Source: Actinomycetota bacterium (GTDB lineage: Bacteria > Margulisbacteria > Marinamargulisbacteria > SXXA01). Taken from it: a stretch of DNA of 14,254 nt. The notes under the pieces were generated by a model. That model searched no databases, was not told where the DNA came from, and was given only the letters and a program-made list of their open reading frames with translations. The position numbers were made by a program, and so were the translations under genes. This document shows positions 7,456-14,187 of this stretch, piece by piece. Numbering within the stretch: position 1 is the stretch's first letter; every line of letters begins with the position of its first letter. Location: assembly GCA_005791325.1 (NCBI GenBank), contig SXXA01000036.1, positions 1-14,254 of the forward strand. The letters are read 5' to 3'.

Positions 7456-7484
7456 TTTACAAATAATAACTAACAAGATATAAT
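7456..7484 (+). promoter_or_regulatory. Sigma70/SigA-type promoter of comM
   Basis: TTTACA at 7456-7461 (five of six matches to the -35 consensus) is separated by exactly 17 bases from a perfect TATAAT at 7479-7484. Transcription would start near 7491, giving a leader of about 62 bases before the chosen comM start. The surroundings are AT-rich, as expected of a strong promoter. Confidence 0.75.
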
Positions 7485-7540
7485 ATTTTTATTATTCAAT
7501 AAATGACATAACCATATTCTTTTGGTTGTTTGTATCAATA

Positions 7541-7555
7541 GGGGGGGCCATTTTG
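7541..7555 (+). promoter_or_regulatory. Poly-G ribosome binding site and TTG start of comM
   Basis: Seven G (7541-7547) precede TTG 7553 by five bases, the same geometry as the six-G site before the trpG ATG (2682-2687, five-base gap). The family N-terminus also begins at about this residue. ATG at 7562 would leave a 14-base gap, and TTG at 7526 would put the G run inside the gene. Confidence 0.55.
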
Positions 7556-9040
7556 ATTACGATGTTAAGTGCTGCGATTACTGGCGTTACGGCGCACCCA
7601 GTTACCGTTGAAGTATGTTGTCATCAGGGTATTCCAAGTGATGTGGTAGTGGGTTTGCCAGATATTGTAATTAAAGAAAGTCGTAGTCGTGTCAAAGCCG
7701 CCATTCGCCACGCTGGTTATCAGTACCCTGCCAAAGTGGTTACCGTTAATTTGGCCCCTGCTGAACTAAAAAAGGAAGGCCCATTTTTTGATTTGCCTAT
7801 TGCCTTGGGAATTTTACAAGCCAGTGGTCAAGTGAATGAATCACCCAGAATGTTGGCTGTTGGTGAACTCGCCCTTTCGGGAGAAGTTCGTTCGGTTCGG
7901 GGTATTGTATCGGTTGCCCTGATGGCCAAACAATTGGGAATCCTTACTTTGTTAATTCCACAAGCCAATGTGGCTGAAGCCTGTTTGGTATCCGGACTTA
8001 CATTGGTAGGGGTGCATACGTTACAAGATGCCATTGGGTATATTAATGGAACGTGGTTTCCAAGCAATCCCCCCGCCATTGAATTAACAACACCAGAGGA
8101 TATAGGTGATTTTTGTGATGTAAGGGGGCAGTGGGCAGCGAAACGGGCTTTGGAAATTGCAGCTGCAGGCGGACACAATATTTTATTGGTGGGTCCACCG
8201 GGCATTGGCAAAACCATGTTATTAAAACGAATTCCAAGTGTGTTGCCTCCCATGTCGGATCAAGAGGTGCTGGAATCGATTCAAATTCAAGCATTACATC
8301 GCAGCAAAAAGCCGATATTTAGCCGGTTTAGGCCCTTTCGCTCCCCCCATCATACCATTAGCTTTGCTGGGTTAGTTGGTGGGGGTAGTATTCCAGTACC
8401 TGGTGAAATTAGCTTAGCTCACCACGGTGTTTTATTTTTAGATGAATTACCCGAATTTCCAAAACCAATTTTAGAATTATTGAGGCAACCACTTGAAGAT
8501 CAAACCATATCCGTGAATCGGGCGGCTGGTGCCGTGGTATTTCCGGCCAACTTTATGTTGGTCGTCGCCATGAATCCGTGTCCATGTGGGTATTTGGGGG
8601 ATCCTAGCATTCGATGTCGATGTTCACAGCGAGATATTGCCCGATACCAAGCTCGATTATCCGGCCCATTATTAGATCGAATTGATTTGATGATTGAAGT
8701 GGCCCGCCCCAGTGGGCATGAATGGGCCACACCTGATTTGCCTGGTTCTGAATTGGCTTCAAGTGCCATTCGGGACCGGGTTGAAAAAGCCAGGTTTCTT
8801 CAAGTGCAACGAGGACATTTAAATGCCAGATTATCCTCCCGTTTGTTACTAAAACTGCCCATTGAAGATAGCGCCAATCAATTGCTGGTTTCATTAATGA
8901 GTCGGGGTTTATTAAATGGTCGACGACACGATAAAGCCTTAAGAATTGCCCAAACCATTGTCGACTTGGAAGGTGGATCCATGATAACCGCCCAACATTT
9001 GGGGGAAGCATTGGGATACCGATTCAAATTTTTCGAATAA
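7553..9040 (+). CDS. comM: YifB/ComM family Mg-chelatase-like AAA+ ATPase
   Basis: The 495-residue product (from TTG 7553) has the full YifB/ComM architecture. An N-terminal ChlI-like domain contains VVGLPDIVIKESRSRVKAAI (about 32-51) and VTVNLAPAELKKEGPFFDLP (about 63-82). The AAA+ core has Walker A GPPGIGKT at 214-221, RSPHHT at 263-268, Walker B GVLFLDEL at 292-299, NPCPCGYLGDP at 341-351 with the following CRC, and SGPLLDRID, which carries the sensor arginine region. The C-terminal domain ends with ALRIAQTIVDLEG. In Gram-negative bacteria, ComM is a hexameric helicase that promotes branch migration during natural transformation. Outside those species the role is less clear. The gene is monocistronic, with its own promoter at 7456-7484. 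ATG 7562 is an alternative start giving 492 residues. Confidence 0.95.
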   Translation: MITMLSAAITGVTAHPVTVEVCCHQGIPSDVVVGLPDIVIKESRSRVKAAIRHAGYQYPAKVVTVNLAPAELKKEGPFFDLPIALGILQASGQVNESPRMLAVGELALSGEVRSVRGIVSVALMAKQLGILTLLIPQANVAEACLVSGLTLVGVHTLQDAIGYINGTWFPSNPPAIELTTPEDIGDFCDVRGQWAAKRALEIAAAGGHNILLVGPPGIGKTMLLKRIPSVLPPMSDQEVLESIQIQALHRSKKPIFSRFRPFRSPHHTISFAGLVGGGSIPVPGEISLAHHGVLFLDELPEFPKPILELLRQPLEDQTISVNRAAGAVVFPANFMLVVAMNPCPCGYLGDPSIRCRCSQRDIARYQARLSGPLLDRIDLMIEVARPSGHEWATPDLPGSELASSAIRDRVEKARFLQVQRGHLNARLSSRLLLKLPIEDSANQLLVSLMSRGLLNGRRHDKALRIAQTIVDLEGGSMITAQHLGEALGYRFKFFE

Positions 9041-9068
9041 AATGCCATTTAAAGCAGTGATTTGCAGT

Positions 9069-9094
9069 ATGGGGAACGGTCTCCAACCGCCCAT
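9069..9094. other. Hairpin downstream of comM
   Basis: ATGGG (9069-9073) pairs with CCCAT (9090-9094), and CGGT (9077-9080) pairs with ACCG (9086-9089). This gives a nine-pair stem with a three-base bulge and a five-base loop. It begins 29 bases after the comM stop. The following bases are TAAAAAAT and not a T-run, so it does not fit a classical intrinsic terminator on the plus strand. It may stabilise the 3' end. Confidence 0.4.
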
Positions 9095-9256
9095 TAAAAA
9101 ATAAGGGGCCTCACGATTTTGGCATTGAACGATCGCTGTCAGACGAGTAACCATTATAAACGGCGCACCAAAAAGGGGGCACATGATGTTATATTTAATT
9201 GATTATTTTTATTTGTTGGCGTCAAAAAAAACGGATTTGCGTGAGCCTTGGGTATA

Positions 9257-9285
9257 TTGTATAAACACTTTTTTAGTGTTATACT
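9257..9285 (+). promoter_or_regulatory. Promoter with inverted repeat in the spacer, upstream of merR-degV
   Basis: TTGTAT (9257-9262) and TATACT (9280-9285) are separated by 17 bases. The spacer is nearly filled by AACACT (9264-9269), five T, and AGTGTT (9275-9280). With one extra A on the left arm the symmetry extends outward to GTATA/TATAC. MerR-family proteins characteristically bind dyads between the -35 and -10, so this is a plausible operator for the MerR-like protein encoded downstream. MerR promoters usually have 19-20 bp spacers, so repression is as likely as activation. The transcript leader would be about 160 bases. Confidence 0.5.
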
Positions 9286-9389
9286 ATGCGATTTTTTGTT
9301 TAAAAAGCTTACGTTTTTTTGTTTTTTTCGTGTATGTCGAGTGTGTGATATTGGCAAGCTTGAATCGATTTTTAAGTTAAACTAGTGGT

Positions 9390-9431
9390 AGGGATGGAGC
9401 TAAGTATTTAGCGTCATAATGAGTCATCCCT
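9390..9431 (+). promoter_or_regulatory. Structured leader upstream of merR-degV
   Basis: AGGGATG (9390-9396) pairs perfectly with CATCCCT (9425-9431). Inside it, GCTAA (9399-9403) pairs with TTAGC (9408-9412) around a four-base loop. The outer stem ends five bases before the AAGGA ribosome binding site (9436-9440), which is 10 bases from the ATG. It could modulate translation. It does not match a riboswitch I know, and no T-run follows the stem. Confidence 0.35.
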
Positions 9432-9450
9432 CAAAAAGGAAATATGTGAG

Positions 9451-10563
9451 ATGGGCATTGATTCATTGGATAAAAAAAACGGGCAACCACGCCGTTTATA
9501 CAAGATAGGGCAGGTCACCAAATTACTTGGCATTACATCGCGAACCATTCGATATTATGACAACAGTGGTTTGTTGCCTCATGTTAAACGATCGAAGGGC
9601 CAAATTCGATTATTTGATGAATCAGACCTTGAGATTATTCGTCAAATACGATCCTTACAAAAAGAGGGGTTGCAATTGGATGCGATACGTACCCAGTTGT
9701 TTGGTAAGCGTTTATTTGATCCTCGTCCCATGGTGCATGATCGGGTCGCCATTGTAACAGATAGCAGTGTTTGTTTTCCGCCCCAATTTAACCTGGCAAG
9801 TGTCAAAATTGTTGAAGTTCCAAAATCAGTATGGTTTTTCCATCATCAAGAAATGCCATCTTCAAAGGAACTAGGTGACATCGAAAATACCTTTATTGCC
9901 CAATACACCCAATTGGCAGAAGCGGGTATACAGACGGTGTATTCCGTTCATATCACAGAATCCATTTCCCCCATACTGGGTATTGCAAGATTGGCCGCCC
10001 ACAAGGTGTCTTCAACGATACGGGTTGAGGTGGTGGATTCGTTGTCTATGGGTGCGACATTGGGGTTGGTAGTGGCGCAGTTGTCAGAAGCTATTGAAAA
10101 TGGTAATACAGTGAGTGAGTTAGGGGTCTTTTTATCCAAGCAAGCGAATCTAATTTGGGGAGCCGGAATGGCCAATTCAATTACCACTTTAATTGAAAAT
10201 GAATTAATTGATTTACCACAAGCGTCCGTGGTATCAAAAAGTGTGATGCTAAACAAGTTGGCACCGTTTGTACCCGTTTTTCAGCTGGGGGCATCCCTGA
10301 TTGCGTTGGATATTATTGATTGTTGCAAGAACCAAAGCGAAGCGTTGGAAACACTCATACAATTGGTGATATCAGAAATTGAAGCGCGGGGAAATTACGT
10401 TCATTATATTTGGATTCATCACCATGATCGAATGCAGGAGGTTGTTGCCTTGCAACATCGATTACATGCCCATTACCCCAAAGCACAACTGGAAGTGGTG
10501 GAAGATCATCGCTCATTACCGACTTTTATAGGCTCACATTATGTGGCCGTATCAATAGGATAA
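9451..10563 (+). CDS. MerR-DegV fusion: MerR-type HTH joined to a DegV (fatty-acid-binding) domain
   Basis: The 370-residue protein begins with a MerR-type winged HTH (about 16-85): LYKIGQVTKLLGITSRTIRY at 16-35, DNSGLLPHVKRSKGQIRLF at 37-55 and a short helix IRSLQKEGLQLDAI. A DegV/EDD domain (about 98-370) follows directly: VAIVTDSS at 99-106, MPSS at 135-138, SVHITESISP at 165-174, VEVVDSLSMG at 192-201 and a C-terminal FIGSHYVAVSIG. DegV proteins (FakB in Staphylococcus) carry fatty acids. Here the usual S-x-L-S-G-T loop reads S-I-S-P, and the terminal G-x-H-x-G-P-G is degenerate but keeps H363. Ligand binding is therefore possible but not assured. I infer a one-component regulator sensing a lipid or similar ligand, located in the cytoplasm. 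It heads a cluster with a Lrp-type regulator, an aminotransferase and a CvpA protein. AAGGA at 9436-9440 supports ATG 9451. Confidence 0.88.
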   Translation: MGIDSLDKKNGQPRRLYKIGQVTKLLGITSRTIRYYDNSGLLPHVKRSKGQIRLFDESDLEIIRQIRSLQKEGLQLDAIRTQLFGKRLFDPRPMVHDRVAIVTDSSVCFPPQFNLASVKIVEVPKSVWFFHHQEMPSSKELGDIENTFIAQYTQLAEAGIQTVYSVHITESISPILGIARLAAHKVSSTIRVEVVDSLSMGATLGLVVAQLSEAIENGNTVSELGVFLSKQANLIWGAGMANSITTLIENELIDLPQASVVSKSVMLNKLAPFVPVFQLGASLIALDIIDCCKNQSEALETLIQLVISEIEARGNYVHYIWIHHHDRMQEVVALQHRLHAHYPKAQLEVVEDHRSLPTFIGSHYVAVSIG

Positions 10564-10573
10564 TTCACTTTAT

Positions 10574-11074
10574 ATGACATCATCTTTGGATCATCGTATT
10601 TTAGATATTTTATCCAATCACGCTCGATTGTCGGTTGACTCAATTGCCACTCAATTAAAAGAATCGCCAGATGTGATTGCTCAGGCCATTCATCGTCTTG
10701 AAAGTAATGGGACTATTTTGCAATATGCCACTATTATTGATGAATCCAAATTATCCAAACGCAAGGCTCCACTTCGTGCCTTAATTGAAGTGCAAGTTCG
10801 ACCCGAAAAAAGAACTGGATTTGACTCAATTGCCATGCGGATCGCTAAATTTCCAAATGTGGTTGACCATTATTTGTTGTCGGGGGGGTATGATTTTTTG
10901 GTCATAGTGGAAGGGGAAACATTGGATGAAATTGCCCAATTTGTTTCTGGTAAATTGGCGTCTTTAGACAATGTGCGGAGTACGGTTACCCACTTTATTA
11001 TGAAAAAATACAAAGAGAAAGGGGCATTAATGGGGGGGGATGAATCGGATGAACGTCTGGTCATTACCCCATGA
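10574..11074 (+). CDS. Lrp/AsnC family transcriptional regulator
   Basis: The 166-residue protein has an N-terminal AsnC-type HTH (about 5-57: DHRILDILSNHARLSVDSIA, then VIAQAIHRLESNGTILQYAT) and a C-terminal RAM ligand-binding domain (about 68-150, with SGGYDFLVIVEGETLDEIAQ). Lrp/AsnC regulators sense amino acids and often control adjacent amino-acid metabolism genes. This one overlaps an aminotransferase gene by four bases, an arrangement like the Bacillus subtilis pair yugG-yugH (alaR-alaT), so alanine-responsive control of the next gene is a reasonable inference. It starts 10 bases after the MerR-DegV stop with only a weak AGGA (10557-10560), so it is probably co-transcribed. The C-terminus has an extra acidic tail (GGDESDERLVITP). 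Confidence 0.93.
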   Translation: MTSSLDHRILDILSNHARLSVDSIATQLKESPDVIAQAIHRLESNGTILQYATIIDESKLSKRKAPLRALIEVQVRPEKRTGFDSIAMRIAKFPNVVDHYLLSGGYDFLVIVEGETLDEIAQFVSGKLASLDNVRSTVTHFIMKKYKEKGALMGGDESDERLVITP

Positions 11075-12234
11075 CGAAACCATTTAATCGCTGCTTGGAT
11101 TCCGTTCCCCCATCTGGAATTCGTCGTTTTTTTGATTTGGTGGTTGGGGCATCGGATGTTATTTCATTGGGGGTGGGGGAACCTGATTTTGTGACCCCTT
11201 GGTCCATTCGTGAAGATGCCATTTATTCTTTAGAGCGGGGGCGCGTCACCTACACGGCAAATGGGGGGTTATTGGCGTGTCGTGAGGCGATTGCTACCTA
11301 TTTGTCATCTCGATTTCACGCCCATTATGACCCTTCAAATGAAATTGTACTCACGGTGGGGGTATCTGAAGCAGTTGACTTGGTGTTTCGTAGCATTTTA
11401 AATCCGGGAGATCATGTTATTATCCCTGAGCCGGCCTATGTTTGTTATGCCCCGTTGGTCAGTTTGGCTGGTGGTACCAGCACCACGATTAATACCCAGC
11501 CGACTGGTTTTTTGCCAACCGTAGATGCGATTCGTGCTGCCATTACCCCGTCAACGGTTGCGATTATGTTGTGTTCACCAAGTAATCCAACGGGTCGATC
11601 CATACCATCTGATTTGCAACATGCCATCTTAGATTTGGCTGAACAACATGATTTATGGGTTATTTCCGATGAGGTTTACGCTGAATTGTCTTACGATACC
11701 CCATTTTCATCTTTGGGATCGTTTGGTCGATTCCACGATCGGGTTATTTTGTTAAATGGATTTTCGAAGGCATTTGCCATGACTGGATGGCGTTTGGGGT
11801 TTGTATGTGGGCATTCGGATCTGATTAAACGGGTGATCAAAATTCATCAATACTGTGCATTGTGTGCACCAACCATGGCCCAATATGCGGCCATTGAAGC
11901 GTTGCGATCGGCTGAAAAAGAGATTAAAAAAATGAGGGAGTCATATTTAAAAAGACGAAATATGGTTACCGATTGTCTGCATCAAATGGGTTTGCCAACG
12001 GTGAAGCCAGAGGGTGCATTTTATGTATTTCCATCCATTGAACCCACCGGGCTTGGTTCAGAAGAGTTTGCGATGCAATTATTAACAGAAGAAAAAGTGG
12101 CCGTGGTGCCAGGTACCGCCTTTGGAAAAGGGGGGGAAGGTCACATACGGTGTTGTTACGCGACCAGCTTTGACGATTTAACCGAAGCAATGACCCGCAT
12201 GGCTCGATTTGTTAAAAAGCGGGTAACGCCATGA
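11071..12234 (+). CDS. PLP-dependent class I/II aminotransferase, AlaT/YugH-like
   Basis: The 387-residue protein is a fold-type I aminotransferase. Visible active-site residues are the PLP lysine K233 in NGFSKAFAMTGWRLG, N172 in CSPSNPTG, D200 and Y203 in ISDEVYAEL, R241, and the substrate-carboxylate arginine R360 in GHIRCCYATS. The N-terminal ISLGVGEPDFVTPWSIRE (31-48) is typical of the Bacillus YugH/AlaT-type subgroup. Placement after a Lrp regulator suggests alanine or aspartate transamination (for example alanine plus 2-oxoglutarate to pyruvate plus glutamate). Aromatic substrates cannot be excluded by sequence alone, and the window also holds trp genes. ATG 11071 overlaps the regulator stop (ATGA). 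The stop overlaps the cvpA-like start in the same way. Confidence 0.94.
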   Translation: MTKPFNRCLDSVPPSGIRRFFDLVVGASDVISLGVGEPDFVTPWSIREDAIYSLERGRVTYTANGGLLACREAIATYLSSRFHAHYDPSNEIVLTVGVSEAVDLVFRSILNPGDHVIIPEPAYVCYAPLVSLAGGTSTTINTQPTGFLPTVDAIRAAITPSTVAIMLCSPSNPTGRSIPSDLQHAILDLAEQHDLWVISDEVYAELSYDTPFSSLGSFGRFHDRVILLNGFSKAFAMTGWRLGFVCGHSDLIKRVIKIHQYCALCAPTMAQYAAIEALRSAEKEIKKMRESYLKRRNMVTDCLHQMGLPTVKPEGAFYVFPSIEPTGLGSEEFAMQLLTEEKVAVVPGTAFGKGGEGHIRCCYATSFDDLTEAMTRMARFVKKRVTP

Positions 12235-12668
12235 TTGATGCCATCATCATTGGAATTGTCGCATTTAATGCGGGGCTGGGATTTTGGCGGGGCTTTATAG
12301 ACTCGATGGTTGGCATCGTGGCGGTGGCGGTTGGGGCTTGGTTGGCGTTGCAATATGGGCAAACCCCAATTCCAGCTTTAATGGGCATGGTGGATGGTGA
12401 GCAGGCGTGGCTATGGGGTGTGGGATGGTTTATGGGTGGATTTGTGATCATTCGATTATTAGGAATGGCGATTAGTAGTGTATTGCCCAGTATTGGATTG
12501 GGGTTACCGAATCGGGTGTTGGGTTTTGGAATTGGGTTGCTTAAAGGAATTGCCATATCGTGTGCCTTGTTAATACCATTACAATTGGTTAATCCTGAAG
12601 GAACCAAATTGGCCAAAACACCGGCACGATTGGCTCCCATTACGGCGTGGGTGATGGCCCACTTTTAA
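12231..12668 (+). CDS. cvpA: CvpA family membrane protein
   Basis: The 145-residue, very hydrophobic protein matches the CvpA family in its opening MIDAIIIGIVAFNAGLGFWR followed by a Gly-rich second segment. Four membrane segments are apparent (about 2-16, 22-42, 65-85 and 98-118). GLGLPNRVLGFGIGLLKGIA (88-107) is the family's most recognisable stretch. CvpA proteins are required for colicin V production in Escherichia coli and are linked to envelope homeostasis, but their biochemical role is not established. ATG overlaps the aminotransferase stop (ATGA), so translation is coupled. It is the last gene of the operon that begins with merR-degV. No terminator is evident in the 87 bases before the next gene. 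Confidence 0.85.
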   Translation: MIDAIIIGIVAFNAGLGFWRGFIDSMVGIVAVAVGAWLALQYGQTPIPALMGMVDGEQAWLWGVGWFMGGFVIIRLLGMAISSVLPSIGLGLPNRVLGFGIGLLKGIAISCALLIPLQLVNPEGTKLAKTPARLAPITAWVMAHF

Positions 12669-12743
12669 CCCCCCCCACTCCTTCAATCAATCGGCATACG
12701 CTGACCTTGTATTGAAATGGTTTCATGGGCCATCGTCATCCGC

Positions 12744-12758
12744 TATACTTGAATCATG
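12744..12758 (+). promoter_or_regulatory. Promoter -10 element with leaderless start of the MFS gene
   Basis: TATACT at 12744-12749 lies six bases before ATG 12756. A transcript starting seven bases after the -10 would begin at the A of the start codon. No Shine-Dalgarno sequence is present before the ATG. The -35 at the expected place (about 12721-12726, TTTCAT) is weak. Together these suggest a leaderless mRNA. A read-through transcript from cvpA remains possible. Confidence 0.5.
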
Positions 12759-13964
12759 ACACGATCTGAATGGGCACTTGTTTTGTTGTTGGCACTGATT
12801 CAATGGGTTCACATCATGGATTTTATGATTATGATGCCAATGGGCCCACGATTAATGGATCAATTTGGCGTCACCCCGAGCCAAATGGCCATTGCCATAT
12901 CGATATATTCCCTTGCGGCAGGCGTTGTTGGGCTCTTGGGCAGTTATCTCATGGATCGTTGGTCACGTCGCACTAGCGTGATCACGTTGGCAATGGTATT
13001 GGGTATCACCACCATTGCCTGTGGAACAACCACGCATTATGGTGTTTTTTTGGTACTAAGGGGACTCGCAGGAATGGCTGGGGGGGCGTTGGGAGGGGCC
13101 CTATTTGCCACATTAGGGGATGGGGTTCCGGCCCATTATCAAGGTCGAGCCACGGGAATTGTGATGTCTGGATTTAGTATTGCAGCCATTGCAGGAATCC
13201 CGATTGGGATGCTGATGGCCAACACATGGGGGTGTTCCGTTGTATTTTGGACGATCGGGGGAATGGGCTTATTGGCGGGTGTAATTGCATATGGGGTGAT
13301 GCCGATGTTGCCTGTCCAATCGGATGTGACGGCGTGGTGGCAAAATATGCGGCTTAGTTGGGTGAATTTAAATGAACGCCATTCATTGTTCACCATTTTA
13401 ACCATTGCCATGGCGGGTTTTTTAATTATTCCTATGATTAATCCTTATTTAATTCGAAATGTGGGGGTAGCGGCCCATGTTATACCGTGGGTATATGCAA
13501 TAGGTGGGCTGGTTACCCTTGGGAGTAACCAATGGATTGGGCGATTGGTTGATCGATGGGGGTATCGACGGGTGTTGGGCTATTTATTGCCGTTATCGGT
13601 GATCCCCTTATTTGGAATGACCATATTACCTCCCATTCCGATGTGGGGGGTTATTGCCTCTACGACGGTATTTTTTGTCTTGGTATCGGGTCGATTTGTA
13701 CCTGCTATGGCATTGATAATGGGAGCGGTACCATCTTACAGGCGGGGGCGATTTGTTAGTTTGGCATCGGCATTACAACAATTGGGGGCAGCATTTGCAT
13801 CACTCATATCGAGTTGGTTGGTGCATACAACGATGGGCTCAGGGCATTTAAGTGGGTATGGCCGTGCGGGGCTAGTATCACTGGGAATGACGATATTGGC
13901 CATTTGGTTTTCGCGATATCGTGATTCTGCTCATTGTGGATTTAAAAAACCAAGTCTTCAATAG
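12756..13964 (+). CDS. MFS transporter, DHA1-like efflux family
   Basis: The 402-residue protein has the hydrophobic pattern of about 12 membrane segments, with a central cytoplasmic loop around residues 183-209. MFS motif A is seen as GSYLMDRWSRR (62-72), preceded by DFMIMMPMGPRLMDQFGVTP (22-41), a pattern common in bacterial DHA1 sugar- and drug-efflux relatives. GIPIGMLMANTWG (147-159) corresponds to the conserved segment 5 region. A second motif-A-like loop, GRLVDRWGYRR, follows segment 8 or so. Substrate cannot be predicted. The gene is separated from cvpA by 87 bases and seems to have its own promoter. Its base use matches its neighbours, so no recent transfer is apparent. Confidence 0.9.
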   Translation: MTRSEWALVLLLALIQWVHIMDFMIMMPMGPRLMDQFGVTPSQMAIAISIYSLAAGVVGLLGSYLMDRWSRRTSVITLAMVLGITTIACGTTTHYGVFLVLRGLAGMAGGALGGALFATLGDGVPAHYQGRATGIVMSGFSIAAIAGIPIGMLMANTWGCSVVFWTIGGMGLLAGVIAYGVMPMLPVQSDVTAWWQNMRLSWVNLNERHSLFTILTIAMAGFLIIPMINPYLIRNVGVAAHVIPWVYAIGGLVTLGSNQWIGRLVDRWGYRRVLGYLLPLSVIPLFGMTILPPIPMWGVIASTTVFFVLVSGRFVPAMALIMGAVPSYRRGRFVSLASALQQLGAAFASLISSWLVHTTMGSGHLSGYGRAGLVSLGMTILAIWFSRYRDSAHCGFKKPSLQ

Positions 13965-14010
13965 GGTGGTGGGCCCTACGTGCCCGATCCTACTTAAAGG
14001 GGCTCCACCC
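13964..14010 (+). repeat. Dispersed intergenic repeat, copy B, forming a hairpin after the MFS stop
   Basis: The segment starts at the last base of the MFS stop codon and aligns with 7234-7277, including an identical ACGTGCCCG. GGGTGG (13964-13969) pairs with CCACCC (14005-14010), and GCCC (13973-13976) with GGGC (14000-14003). It could act as a 3' stabilising or weak termination structure, but no T-run follows. Confidence 0.45.
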
Positions 14011-14035
14011 ATTCCAATCCCTATTCGGATGGGTT

Positions 14036-14055
14036 CCTAAGGGCGAAGCCCTTGG
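14036..14055. other. Stable small hairpin with GAA loop
   Basis: AAGGGC (14039-14044) and GCCCTT (14048-14053) pair around the triloop GAA, and flanking CC/GG add two pairs across a one-base bulge. The core GCGAAGC is known as an exceptionally stable DNA mini-hairpin. The position after the MFS gene suggests a 3'-end or replication/recombination structure. There is no T-run for intrinsic termination. Confidence 0.5.
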
Positions 14056-14059
14056 TTGA

Positions 14060-14079
14060 GGGGAGGGGTTAGGGAGGGG
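14060..14079 (+). other. Canonical G-quadruplex motif
   Basis: Four G-runs (14060-14063, 14065-14068, 14072-14074, 14076-14079) are separated by loops of one, three and one base (A, TTA, A). This satisfies G3+N1-7 with short loops, a pattern expected to fold stably in single-stranded DNA or RNA. Confidence 0.55.
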
Positions 14080-14131
14080 TTGTCATTGAGCAACCTTGGC
14101 AGGGTTGGGTGTGCAGCATTCACATTTGAAT

Positions 14132-14156
14132 TCCCATACCCTATCCCAGGGTGGGA
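14132..14156. other. Nine-pair hairpin before the tandem repeat
   Basis: The left arm TCCCATACCCT (14132-14142) pairs with AGGGTGGGA (14148-14156) if its internal TA bulges, leaving the loop ATCCC. A T-rich stretch begins about 12 bases later (14168-14178), too far for a classical terminator. Confidence 0.4.
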
Positions 14157-14187
14157 GACTAGGTAGTTGTTTTTATTTACATTAATC

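Larger units (their letters stand above)
7171..7552. other. Intergenic region between the divergent membrane-protein and comM genes
   Basis: I see no credible gene in these 382 bases. They hold, in order, a 15-bp palindrome (7191-7205), a repeat related to one after the MFS gene (7234-7277), an 11-bp inverted partner of its end (7386-7396), an AT-rich promoter (7456-7484) and the comM ribosome binding site. The left part is GC-rich and the last 100 bases are strikingly AT-rich. Confidence 0.7.
9041..9450. other. AT-rich intergenic region upstream of the merR-degV operon
   Basis: These 410 bases hold a hairpin just after comM (9069-9094), T-rich stretches (around 9290-9330), a promoter with an inverted repeat in its spacer (9257-9285) and a structured leader (9390-9431). 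A 64-65 codon open frame at 9183-9380 with a G-run upstream encodes a Phe/Leu/Tyr-rich peptide, but it overlaps the promoter and is probably a by-product of T-rich DNA. Confidence 0.6.
13965..14187. other. Gene-free, structure-rich tail
   Basis: No convincing coding region is visible between the MFS gene and the tandem repeat. The stretch contains the repeat hairpin, a very stable small hairpin (14036-14055), a G-quadruplex motif (14060-14079), a five-pair hairpin GGTTG/CAACC (14078-14095) and a nine-pair stem (14132-14156). Confidence 0.6.

Noticed and set aside
9069..9094. Intrinsic terminator for comM.
   Set aside because: The stem is good but is followed by A-rich and not T-rich sequence on the coding strand.
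9183..9380. Open frame of 65 codons encoding a Phe/Leu/Tyr-rich peptide, with a G-run three to six bases upstream of its ATG codons.
   Set aside because: Composition follows from T-rich DNA, it overlaps the probable promoter at 9257-9285, and no family resemblance is visible. It remains a weak small-membrane-protein candidate only.
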